Source: Calliopum simillimum (taxonomy: Eukaryota > Arthropoda > Insecta > Diptera > Lauxaniidae). From it: DNA of 64,000 nucleotides. Within the stretch, counting starts at the first letter, position 1; each line of letters starts with the position of its first letter. A program made the position numbers and the translations under genes. The stretch covers positions 25,039,964-25,103,963 of the forward strand of contig OX638370.1 in NCBI GenBank assembly GCA_951812925.1. Direction: 5' to 3'. This document shows positions 12,011-22,920 of the stretch, piece by piece. A model generated the notes under the pieces. It saw nothing but the letters and a program-made list of their open reading frames with translations. It made no database searches and had not been told where the DNA came from.

Positions 12011-12782
12011 GACGACATCTGCAAAGATATGCAAAGCAAAATTGAAGACCTAGTCTTGGAAAAGGCCGACCTAAAAATCAATGTATCCAAGACTAAAAGC
12101 ATGAAGTTAAACGCAAACAGGAATGACATCACGATTAGAGCTGGCAGTGATGACATCGAAAACGCCGATAGCTTCACGTATTTAGGCAGCATTATCTCCA
12201 TGGATGGTGAAGCAAAAGAGGACATCAACTCAAGAATAGCAAAAGCAAAAGGCGCGTTTGCTCAACTGAACAAAATATGGTCTTCATCCGTTATATCCAC
12301 CAAAACGAAAGTGCGCATTTTTGATTCGAATGTGAAATCGGTTTTGTTATATGGGTGCGAAACATGGCTTGTTACTGAACAACTAACGAACAAGCTGCAA
12401 GTACGTATATTCGTCAACAAATGCTTAAGGCGAATATTAAAGGTTTGGTGGCCTCGCACTATATCAAATGCCGAGCTACATCAAAAATGCAATCAGAGGG
12501 CTATAGCAAACGAGGTCAAGCTGCGCAAATGGGGATGGATTGGTCACACTCTTCGGAAACCACACAGCGAAGTTTGTCGCCAGGCTCTTGAGTGGAATCC
12601 ACAAGGCAGTATAGGACGTGGTAGACCCAAAACCAACTGGAAAAGGTCGCTGGAAAAGGAAATCCAAGAATCGGGAAAGTCGTGGCAAGAGATCAAAGTC
12701 ATCGCAAGGGATCGCGACGAATGGAGAGGTTTCATATTTGCCCTATGCTCCTCCTAGGAGTTAAAGGAGAATACATACTCAC
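12011..12782 (+). pseudogene. 5'-truncated RTE-like retrotransposon (duplicate copy)
   Basis: This copy is identical to the fragment at 2929-3700 and carries the same 11-bp flanking direct repeats (12000-12010 and 12783-12793). It lies inside the right copy of the 5.5 kb duplication, so it is not an independent insertion. Confidence 0.85.
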
Positions 12783-13559
12783 AAATTAGTACTAAAATAG
12801 TACAAAATTTAGTACTTTTTCAAACTACCCTGTGCCAATAGCCTATTTCAATAGCTTTTCAAAATTGGTCTGAATGTGAAAATCGGTTAAGAAATGTACA
12901 GGTTATGAACAATTATGTGAAGGAGTGTTTGCCACAATTTACCGATTTTCCACTTTTTGCACCCCTTCAAAATCCAACAAAAAATATCGCATTTTTATCA
13001 GTTTGAAACGAAACTATTTACCGAATTTCAGTGACATCGGAGGGGGTGTGGCAATTCTTGTTACGTCAGGCATGAAATAGCTGCTCGATAAAAACAAAAT
13101 TTTAAACAATCATGGCGGCTAGTCTAGACTAATACTATAAGAAAAAAAAGTTTCAAAGAAATCAGAAAAATAGAAGCCAAATGGTATCCGGTGACGTATG
13201 TTATGCCCAATACATATATGTTTTCCTATCGAAAACAATGCCAGAAAAAAACCCTTTCATTTTACATATATTTAATTAGGTATTTCCATCTAAGCCGCTT
13301 TGAAAAAGTTTTTAATTTATAGTCAGGTATTTAAGATTATCGTTATATTATCAATATTTTACTAATAAATCAAAATAGCAGCTACTGTCTTTTGCGTAAA
13401 TTTACAGATAAAATAGTACTAAATTTTTTTAATCCATTTAAAGTTTTATAATCAATCCAGATATAGATAAGATAGAATTTTCCAATATATGATCGCCCGA
13501 GCATATTTGTATAAAAGCATTTGTCTGGCAATGGACATAAATCAGTTAATACCTTTACC

Positions 13560-14348
13560 ATGTATCGTTACGTTGTGCTACTTTTAACGGTCTGCTTTTG
13601 TGCCGGCGCTATTGCCGATACCGAATCAGTCGTACCACGCCCCGATGGACGTATTGTTGGTGGCAAGGACACTAATATAAATGAGTTTCCACATCAAATC
13701 TCATTGCGTTATAATGGCAATCACCGTTGCGGTGGCAGCATTTTAGAGAATGATATTATCTTGACTGCAGCTCATTGTGTCGACACTTTGGCAAGTGCCG
13801 CCGGTTTGACAGTCGTCGCTGGAAACACATATCTGAGTGATAAGGCCACAGCATTGCCTGTACTTAAATTTATCGTGCATGAAGGTTACAATACCGCTAA
13901 CAGTGCTAATGATGTTGCAATTTTGGTGCTTCAAGGTCGTTTAACCTACAGTGCTTCCGTACAACCAATTAGATTGGCTGACGCACGTCCAAAAGATGGT
14001 AGCACGGTTCAAGTCAGTGGTTGGGGTGCTTTGACCGAAGGCGGTCGTGGACCAGATCGTCTACAAGTTGTTGATTTAGATGTTATTTCTAATTCAGCAT
14101 GCAGATCAAAATATATAATTTACACCATTGATGATAGCATGATCTGCGCTATGGTAGAAGGAGGTGGCAAAGATGCTTGTCAAGGTGATTCTGGTGGTCC
14201 ACTCATTCAAAACGGCGAACAAGTAGGTGTTGTATCTTGGGGTATTGGCTGTGCACGCAAAAGTTTCCCCGGTGTTTATGCTTCGATGGCAAACTTAAAA
14301 CCATGGGTCGATGCAAAAACAAGAGCTAATACTGCTGGTTTAGCCTAA
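13560..14348 (+). CDS. Trypsin (S1 serine endopeptidase), identical second copy
   Basis: Protein, promoter and 3' flank are identical to the gene at 4478-5266, with the same start (first ATG after TATA and TCAGT), signal peptide, Arg31 activation site, triad (His72, Asp118, Ser211) and specificity Asp205. This copy has uninterrupted flanks on both sides, so if the duplication is an assembly error this is the gene to keep. If the duplication is real, both copies should be expressed identically because promoter and coding sequence are unchanged. Confidence 0.93.
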   Translation: MYRYVVLLLTVCFCAGAIADTESVVPRPDGRIVGGKDTNINEFPHQISLRYNGNHRCGGSILENDIILTAAHCVDTLASAAGLTVVAGNTYLSDKATALPVLKFIVHEGYNTANSANDVAILVLQGRLTYSASVQPIRLADARPKDGSTVQVSGWGALTEGGRGPDRLQVVDLDVISNSACRSKYIIYTIDDSMICAMVEGGGKDACQGDSGGPLIQNGEQVGVVSWGIGCARKSFPGVYASMANLKPWVDAKTRANTAGLA

Positions 14349-14590
14349 AGTGAGCATGGATTATACGGAGACATTAAGGATTTATAGATTTTGATTAAAC
14401 TCAATGGACATGTAGCATTTTGTTGTTCTATCAATAAAAATGTAAATCAATAAAATTTGTCAAATTGTACGCAAAAATTTCATAATAAGTTTTCCTTACT
14501 TTTTTTTTATATATAATTATAAACTATTCATCGAAAAATATTTGCACTTGATCTTCACTCATATCTAGGGAGAAGAACGCATACCCAAAG

Positions 14591-15339
14591 AGTTACAAGC
14601 TCTAGTCGAAATCTCCAAAAAAATGTGACTTATTTCTATAAATGCGATTTCCAGAACAAGAAATATTTGAGTCGAGGACACTATAACTTTTGTCGAGGCC
14701 CTTTGCTCCAAGAGAACACAAGAAGAAAAAGAATAGCCGTTCTTGTTATTGGATGAAAGTACTCTGCCTTATAAATTTTCATCTAAATATTCGAACTAAA
14801 GGTTTTCTGGGATGGTAAAATTACTAAAAAGTAAATGTTTCCTAGTAGAATTAAATCTTTAAGCTTTCTAAAAAATAAGTTGATGAAGTTCTATTGTACT
14901 CAGAGTATTGTATTTGTAGTACTGTATTGTAGAGTATTTAATTTCTGTCAAGGTTTCCTAATTTTATAACCTATTAACTTAATCTATCGAATCAGATTTA
15001 TGATTTCGTTGTAAATCATCTATATAAACTAAAGTTGCAAGAAAGCTAATATCGCATGCCATTCAAAACTGTACAGTTAAAAACAAAAGTTGATTTTTAT
15101 TACAAAAGCCCCTAAAAGTTAACTAGCAAATCTCAATATCTACACGGAGAAAAAAATAGTTCGTACTACTTAATTTCAAGAAAATTTCACCAGAATTTCA
15201 TATCCGAATAGTGACAACTCCCTTATAAAGTAAATTTTACCTTACTGTTTTAGTAAATTCAGAATTTTTGAATAACTTAAGGGTGCCGTTTATATTTTAC
15301 GTAACGCAATTTTCGACCACTTCGAAGCTCACTTTCTGA
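14591..15339. other. No gene seen
   Basis: This is AT-rich sequence downstream of the second trypsin copy. No coding frame, tandem array or inverted repeat was recognised. Confidence 0.5.
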
Positions 15340-15990
15340 AGGGTGGCCATCGCAACACGGCTCTTGCAAACAGGCGCATTCTCGTGCAGAGGTAGTACAC
15401 CTTTTGTCTGTCTTTTTCCTGTAATGGCTTCATCAACATGTAGATTGAACCGTAGTATTATCCGGCTATGGAGACACCTTTATCTTTGTATTCGATCAAC
15501 AAGATTTCTTCTGAGTCCCAAAAGACTGTCGCCATTACTTTCTCAGCCGATTGGATGGTAGTTTGCACTTTTTGTGCCACTGTATGCATAGACTCCTGTT
15601 TGGACTCATTTTCATAATGATTTACCCTAGTTTCGCTCCCAGTAACAATCCGAGATAATACTTTATCCTCACTGTAGAGGTCCAAAAACTCGCGAGAATA
15701 CTTCACGCGCTATTATTATTAAGGCTTCGAGATCATTCTCGACACCCATTTTGCGCTTACTTTAATTATGCCAAGGTTATCGCGAAGAATTTTAAAAATG
15801 GCTGTATCTGATACTTTCTAAATATTTCAGCGAGCTGTGTCTTCTTTAGTCGGGCATCTTACAATATTAATTTTTGGGCTTTTTGAAGGATTTCCAGAGT
15901 GGTCACATCGATCGACCGTCCTGGCCGTGGCACATTGGCGTTAAAATCAACTTTCCGACCATAATAATTAACCCATTGAAACGAAATTTC
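15340..15990 (-). pseudogene. Degenerate mariner-type transposase
   Basis: On the minus strand, broken frames carry mariner landmarks: RIVTGSETRVNHYENESKQ (normally TGDETWVHHYDPESK, so the first Asp is already lost), KVMATVFWDSE and, in another frame, LHENAPVCKSRV near 15340. Upstream there is a paired-like HTH remnant. Stops and frameshifts occur throughout. No inverted terminal repeats were identified. The segment abuts the inverted repeat-family copy starting near 16006. Confidence 0.75.
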
Positions 15991-16005
15991 TTCTAAAATC
16001 TTTAT

Positions 16006-16939
16006 TTTTATAGCCTACACCCAGAGAATATTCACTTTGTCCTTCCGTTCGTAACGCAGAGAAGGAGGCGTGGCAGATATAGAAAAGTATATATATTCTT
16101 GATCAGCGTCACCTCGTGAGTCGATATAGTCATTTCCGTCCGTCTGGCTGGGTGGTTGGGTGTGCGCGGAAATAAATTTTTTGAGAAAACTGAGCAAGAT
16201 TACACAATAAAATTTGGTACACTGCATCCTTCATGAAAGTCAGCTCGAGGGATTGAAAATGAACGAAATCGGTCAACGGCCACGCCTAGCATCCATACAA
16301 AAAATATATTCAAAATGCAAATTTATGAGTATTTTTCACCACAATGCAACCAAAATACACATGAATACAACGAATTGTAAGCGCAAGTTCTAAGCAAAAC
16401 TGGAAAATTTCGAACGAAAGGGCGTGGCACCTCCCATATAAGCAAAAAATTCAAAACGCTTTACTGAAAGCGTTTTTCAAGATAATCGAAATAGCTTTCA
16501 CCAAAACACTGAGAACTATAAATACAAGCTCTGAGCAAAACCTCGGTGAAATCAGACAAGAGGGCGTGGCACCTCCGATATAAGCAAAAGTTTCAAAATG
16601 CTATACTGAACGAAGTTTTTTTGAGATAATTCAACTAAATTTCACTCAAATACTAAGGACTATAAATGTATGCTCTGAGCTAAAACTCATCGAGCTCGGA
16701 CAAGAGGGCGTGGCACCTCGGTTATAAGCAAAAGCTTCAAAACGCTATACTGAAAACACTTTTTTGAGATAATCCAAACAAATTTCACTCAGACACTAAG
16801 AACTACAAATGCAAGCTCTGAGCAAAAACTGGGTGAACTCGCACAAGTGCACCTCCCATATAAGCGAAATTTTCAAAATACTGCAGTGTAGGGTATTTAA
16901 TATTTGGCCAGGCCAAAGGTAACACCCTTACAGGTTTTT
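16006..16939 (-). repeat. Inverted copy of the GGTGCCACG subrepeat family
   Basis: Read on the minus strand this matches the core of the 8439-9644 element. It begins near GTAAGGGTGTTACC and TTTGGCCTGGCCAAA, passes through at least three or four subrepeats with GGAGGTGCCACGCCC, reaches the GACGGACGGAAATGAC-like tract and ends at a CTGGGTGTAGGCTATA end. The terminal inverted repeats of the 8439 element are absent here. This suggests the core is a mobile unit of its own. Confidence 0.65.
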
Positions 16940-17537
16940 TTTTTTTTTTATTTGACGGAACCTCATGTGTTTATTTATTTTGCATTGAAAGACAGTGTAA
17001 GTTATTTTATTTTGTTACATGAATCATCTTTGCCTTCAATTTATTTTTACAGAATGAAATATGATGGGTTGTAGTCGAAGAAGCTCCAATTAATTGTACA
17101 TTAAAAAGACACGTACGGAAAACCTGGTGGTCGAATTCTGATCACATAAAATGGAACAAAAGTAAGAAGATTTCTCAATGGTTTTCATCCAAAAAGAAAA
17201 TCACATCATAATCATATGGAAATCTTCTTAAAATAACCATTTGTATGAACATTAAAAATAAATCTTATTGTTTTTCAATTAATAAGTTTCTCACGTTACT
17301 TACACTATTCTATGTATGTTATAATCCATATAGTAGAAATTATGCGAAAATCTTTTTGAAATTTTAAGAGAATTTTCTAAGTAAGCTCATAAAGATTTCT
17401 CTATGGAAAATTGATATTGTTTTCTAATTATAATAGGAAATCATAGTAAAATAGGTTAAAACGACAATCTTCTTGATTTTAGGAGCCATTTCTTGATCTG
17501 TGTAAAGAAAAAATTTTTAAAATAATACGAAAAACAC

Positions 17538-17892
17538 ACGAGCGTTGCCAAATGGCAACAGTTATCTTAAATTTGTATATCTTTTTTCTATTAAACCTAT
17601 AAATTTTTTTCTTTTAATACATCTACATATATCTACAGGAGTGTATTAAACTATTTTATTTTATTTTATTTTTCAACCTAAAAATATAAAAGAGTTTCCA
17701 CCTGAATCTCCACTTTTTGGCATGTATCTGAAAAATCTCTCAAAAACAACACTTTTTTCTTCGAACGCAATTAAGATATTTTGCTCATTTCAAAAAAGTT
17801 CGCATTGAGCTATAGTGTGTTTTTTTTTTAATATTCACAATTGTTTTTCAAAAGCTTTATTTTTGTGCCATATGGCAACGCTCGCGGTTAAT
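17538..17892. repeat. Possible MITE with CGAGCGTTGCCA ends
   Basis: GCGTTGCCAAATGGCAAC near 17545 and GCCATATGGCAACGCTCG near 17870 are inverted versions of one another about 350 bp apart. The inside is AT-rich without a frame. The remainder of 16940-18530 shows no gene. Confidence 0.4.
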
Positions 17893-18532
17893 GGGTTAAA
17901 ATGATATCTGTAACGGTTACGCTAGGCATGGAATTTCTGATATGTACCTTTTTAAAATCATCTATATCCCATCAAACATTTTTGTTCATGAAAGAACAAA
18001 AATTTTAATTTGAAAATTGCGAATAGTACATTGAGATGATACACCAGCAATACGTCTATGAAAATCGTCAACAGTAAGATAAGAAGAGTGTCAACACACT
18101 AAAAAAATCTTAAGCAATTCATTTTCAGTTCTAAAGTTCATTGGAAAAACTTAAGTACTGGTTAGTCAGACCGTTTCACATTTAGTTGCCGAAATATATT
18201 AACTATCGCCTTGTAATTTTGCTTCTCATTGTAGCTTTCCGATAAGTTAATAGTTCTCTTATACTTATTTATTACTGATTAAATATTTAATTTTTTATTT
18301 CTTTTATTAAAGTAGCTGTTATCATAAGTATAATGTCATAAATATTATCAAATATACAAGGAAAATACTACTTCAGATTATGAAGCCTTTGTTATTTTTG
18401 TACTTATTAAACCAGAAAAATAAATTTGACTTTAACCCAGAAACCTACAAATTTGTGCAAAAATGCACATACAGTAAATGAAACAATTTCACTAGTTTTC
18501 TTTTAAAAGATTAATTTTTAATATTTAATACT

Positions 18533-19330
18533 TTAATTAATATTAGCGGCAATTGTATCATCAACCCATTTCTTCATTGCTGGAACATATGTGTAAACAC
18601 TTGGATAACCCGGACGACCGCAACCAGTTCCCCACGATACTAAGCCAACAAGTTGACCATCATATACCAATGGACCACCGGTATCACCTTGACAACCATC
18701 AACACCACCGGTGCTAATATAACCAGCACATATCATACGTGCCGATATCTCACCAACACCATAAGCATTCTCACAATCTTCAGTGCTAACAATTGGTACG
18801 GTACCTTCCTCCAATTGATATGAGCTGGGACCATTCTCTTGGCGATATCCCCAGCCAGCAATTGTACCAAAACGACCATTTACCGGGCGATTTGTCGCAA
18901 TTTCAATAGGTCGCACATCAAAACGTCCAAAATCTAAGGGTTTCTCTAAAATCATAATACCAATGTCATAGTCAACCGTCCAGTATGAATAACTCGTGTG
19001 TGCAATTGATTTTTGAACTGGATACATCATGCCATCGCCACCGGTGCGTGTGTTGGCACCGACAACAACCATAACACGATCATTTGGACCAACAAGCATC
19101 ACACATTGGGCACCAGTGATGATCACGCGTTCGCTATAAATGTTGCCGCCACACCAATGTAGATAGGGACCACTTTCGGTTTGCCTTATGCGTATGGAGG
19201 CAAGATAGCCATATTTGGCGATGTCAACCTCTTCACCGCCAATAATACGCGGCTGAATCAATGATGCTGCATTTGTTATGTCGATCACTATTGCTGCGCC
19301 GATCAGTGCAATTATTAGCAATTTATACAT
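18533..19330 (-). CDS. Trypsin-like serine protease homolog (catalytically dead)
   Basis: This is a secreted S1-fold protein of 265 residues, intronless. Residues 1-21 look like a signal peptide, and Arg28 precedes the IIGG activation terminus, so zymogen cleavage could still occur. Two of three catalytic residues are changed: the His position is Gln75 (TGAQC, codon CAA) and the Ser position is Thr217 (GDTGG, codon ACC). Asp122 is kept. Each change needs one base. The specificity Asp211 is retained, but position 226 is Ser (PSVY). The six standard cysteines are present. The frame is intact, which favours selection as a non-catalytic homolog over a fresh pseudogene. Non-catalytic S1 homologs in insects act as protease cofactors or binding proteins; the role here is unknown. 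Confidence 0.92.
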   Translation of the reverse strand: MYKLLIIALIGAAIVIDITNAASLIQPRIIGGEEVDIAKYGYLASIRIRQTESGPYLHWCGGNIYSERVIITGAQCVMLVGPNDRVMVVVGANTRTGGDGMMYPVQKSIAHTSYSYWTVDYDIGIMILEKPLDFGRFDVRPIEIATNRPVNGRFGTIAGWGYRQENGPSSYQLEEGTVPIVSTEDCENAYGVGEISARMICAGYISTGGVDGCQGDTGGPLVYDGQLVGLVSWGTGCGRPGYPSVYTYVPAMKKWVDDTIAANIN

Positions 19331-19642
19331 TTTATTTAAAATTTATTTATGGTTTGTGCCTTGGTAAAACAACGAGTCAACGGCAACGACTAATTCGACA
19401 AAAATTTCTTCATAAAACAATTTGATGGAATTTGGCTGAACAAATGTTCTTAGATTATCAGTAATTCGATCACTTTAATATGATTTGATAAACCATGTGT
19501 TAAGGTGTTCTGAAAAAAATTCTTATTATTCTTATGCGCAAAAATATTACAATAATTTAACTTGCTAAAATTGTTAAACCTACATGCTAAGAATGTTAAT
19601 TTTTAAATTATACAAATAATGCAGTCATTTAGGAGAATAAAA

Positions 19643-20612
19643 TGGGGTTAACTTGAAAGTTTTTCGAGAATTCTGAAAATAAGATTTCAGTGTGCTATTT
19701 TCGAATTTCAACTTTTCCACCTCATATTTTTGTCGTTCGCGCCACCATACTGGAAAAATGGAGAATAAAGTCAGTTTTCTGCAAATATCTCGCTAACTGT
19801 TACTTCTAGAGAAAAATGTTGATCGACAGTTTTTTAACTTATAAAATTTCCTATCATAATAATAATTGATTTCGTACGACTTATATTTTAGGAGATATCT
19901 TAGTTAAAATGTGGAATAAATAATGAGTTTGAGTGTTCATAATCATTTGTTGTCTTTTAAATTGTGATAACTCATGAACGGATAGTCGCATCTAAAAAAT
20001 TTACCAATTTATAATGAATTACTCTATAAACTACATATTGCTTTTTTATCGTACGACTTATAGTTTAGGAGATATCTTTTCACAATACTTAAATTTAGAA
20101 AAAACCTTTGTATGCAAAATATCTCCGAAACGAAAAAATTTTGCTCATGCAATTTGTAAAACATGCAATTTCATATGAATGTATCTCTACGATCACTTTT
20201 TTCGTCCGACTTACCATTCATGAGATATAACGATTTGATTATCAACATATTTTTATGAATACTCATACAGCGCATTTCAAATCGCGAAATCTCATAAACG
20301 GTTAGTCGAACGAAAAAAGTGTTCGTTGAGACACATTCATAAGGAAGTGCATATTCTTCAAATTGCATGAACAAAATTTGTTCTACGGGGCATCGCATAG
20401 GGGATATTTTACAAAAACTGTTTTGTCGATCAGAATTTTACTCTAGAAGTAAACGTTAGCAAGAAACTGATTTGAGATACAATTTTTCCAATATGGCGGC
20501 GCGAGCGGGCAAGCTACGAGATGACAAAGTTGAAATTCGGAAAGAGTATGCTCTAAATCTATAAAAATAACTAAAATTTTAAAAATCCCCGAAAACTTTC
20601 CAAGTAAAACTA
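19643..20612. repeat. Imperfect ~1 kb palindrome (foldback-like element)
   Basis: Outer arms pair (19739 GCGCCACCATACTGG with 20489 CCAATATGGCGGCGC), as do inner arms (20177-20225 with 20290-20339, around TCGTCCGACTTACC). The left arm holds about 270 bp extra, partly a repeat of the AACTCATGAACGGATAGTCG phrase. The inner phrase recurs in the larger palindrome at 48201-52608, so they belong to one family. No transposase frame is present. Confidence 0.65.
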
Positions 20613-21852
20613 CCAAATACCAATCCGCACTTAAATAGTTAATATTTTATTTAGTATTCTAAGAGAACTTATTCTCTTTCTTATGCAATTTAATCTTTTT
20701 TTCTTTGTTAAACATTACCATATATTAACCGGTAACACTTGTAACCTTGGTTTATTACGATCGTAAGCGGTAATTCCATCCCGAACCAGTTGTAATAGTG
20801 ATGAGCAAAATTAGTCTTGCTCTTGATACTTGGTCTTTGTAATTATGTAATTTTGTGAGACCAAGACCAAGGTCAGACCAAGACTTGTCTAAATTTTCAG
20901 TTTTGTCTAGATTTCCATATTTACCACATTAGGAGTTCTGTTTGGAGAGATGGGGCGACTCACAGTGCTGTCACTTCATACAACGGAACGGCATTTCCAC
21001 AGTTTTGGTTCGATTTCAATAAGATTTACTATACTAATACATTTTTGTACGCTGTTTTCATAAATGCAATTAATTTTCAAATGCAATGAATAGAAAAAAA
21101 AGATATTCGAATAAATAAAACCACGAAAGTTAACTGGAAAAAATGTTTGTGCATGCCTTTAGGCTGTAAAAAACCATATTAAAGTTTTAATAGTTCAAAG
21201 TGTTTTTGACATATAAAAGTATGCTGTAAAAAAAATTCAAATTTAAAAAAATTCAAAAGCATTTGAAAAAAATTTTGTGGTGTAAATTTTATAAAATCAT
21301 TGATTTTTACGTAAATACGGGATATTCAGATAAATATTTAAAGTAAACGGGGAAAAACGGGGTTGTGAATTTTTCCTATCTTAAAATATGGAATCTTTAC
21401 TATCTGTACGTTTTAGAACAATGCCCGCAAGTCCCGTCTTTTTTTTTTTCCTGCTCTAAAGAAAATTAGCATTTTCTGGTTTTTAATATTTGAAAATTTT
21501 TTTTTATATCTTTTAAAATAACTTTAATTTGGCTTGAAAAATTTGAATACAAAAAATACTAAAAATAAATGGGTATGTAGGCTTTTGTATGCATTTTATT
21601 TTATAACAATTGCTTTTGAGGTTTAGGAGCAGCAATAATTTTTAAAAAGCTCTGCGTAAGCAAATTTTCTTAAATGTTTTTTTTTTCGAAAAAAAGTTCG
21701 ACTTTAACAAGCTGTAACACTTACAAATCACACTAGTTTTCAATAATTTTCAAGGGATTTCTTAATTGGACTATTTGCTGTAGAATGGCATAAAAAAAAT
21801 TTTAAATTTGAACAAAAATTTTTTACGCAAATGCCTTCTATCGCCGCACTGT
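20613..21852. other. No gene seen; contains a short CAAGACC tract
   Basis: The sequence is AT-rich with long A/T runs. Positions 20800-20900 begin AGTGATGAGCAAAATTAGTC and continue with CCAAGACCAAGG-type sequence, matching the start of a similar tract at 31150. No coding frame is supported. Confidence 0.5.
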
Positions 21853-22130
21853 GCGACTTCCTAAACGTCCGTTGATTTGTGTTGAAACAGCATTTTCGTA
21901 AAAAAAATGTCGCATAATTTTAGGAATTTTTTGACTTAAGAGCAAAGTTTACAAAAAGCATCAACTTTGTTAGTGATGCGCTGATTGCTATGCATTGTCA
22001 ACGATTTGTAGTTAGGCGTTATGAAATGCAAGAATGATGCAGTAAAAAAATAAGCTCCTAAAATAATGCGACATTTTTTTTTTACGAAAATGCTGTTTCA
22101 ACACAAAGCAACGGACGTTTAGGAAGTCGC
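21853..22130. mobile_element. 278-bp MITE
   Basis: Long terminal inverted repeats begin GCGACTTCCTAAACGTCCGT and extend about 80 bp inward through GAAACAGCATTTTCGTAAA and ATGTCGCAT. The central part is short, so the whole element can fold into a hairpin. There is no coding content. Target-site duplication is not evident. 22131-22800 to the right holds no gene. Confidence 0.7.
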
Positions 22131-22920
22131 CCATGCTGTTCTGACTTTTTTACAAACTGTTTTCCAAGGTCCACGCTACTTCTAGTCTCGTCTCAATACC
22201 AGAAAACAAAACGTTAAATTATATGCATGTTAGAAAAAAAGTACGATTAAACTTAAACTGAATTTAAGTCAAAACAAAAAGCTTACAACTTAATGCAGTA
22301 AACGCTGCCCAAGCGAATCCGATAACTTTTGTTTTTTCGTCATACCCTAATGTAAAATAAAAATTAAACCACTTATAGATTGCTCAATAACAAGCTATTT
22401 GCTATAAAATGTTTGTGTTATGGCTGATAAGAAAACTGTGTAGCAATAAATGAGTTAAGTCCTTACCAACGTGTTACGCAGCCATAAAGTTTTGTTTTAT
22501 TCGATAGTACTGGAGGTATATTATATCTTAAGAACATAAAAAGACCGCATACAATGCTCATGAAAAATTTTTTTTTTAATCAATAAATGTATGTATTTCA
22601 TAGCCGTAAATTGAAAAAAAAAAAAAAAAGGTCACATTATTTGTCTAGAGATCAATCCACATACCCTTTGTTAAGTATCGTTTATTGTGATAATGCATCA
22701 GATTTTACAGTCATTACATTAGCATATAAGTTTTTGATGTGACACACAGATGGCGGCACAAATACAGAATTAGTAATTTAACCGAAACCTCATTTTGGGT
22801 AAATACCAAATTCAACAACCATTGCCGTTACGGTTTGTGTCTTATTTTCAGTGATTCTTGTACCTGCTCATATTATATAAAATGTTGATATTATAGTGAA
22901 TATAAACAAAACCTTACATT

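Larger units (their letters stand above)
9083..14590. repeat. Right copy of the apparently exact 5.5 kb duplication
   Basis: This is the partner of the segment at the window start. Here the flanks are continuous: to the left the tandem subrepeats of the repeat element continue back to 8439, and to the right unique-looking sequence follows. This copy is therefore the better representative of the locus. The left copy breaks off at an assembly gap. Confidence 0.93.
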
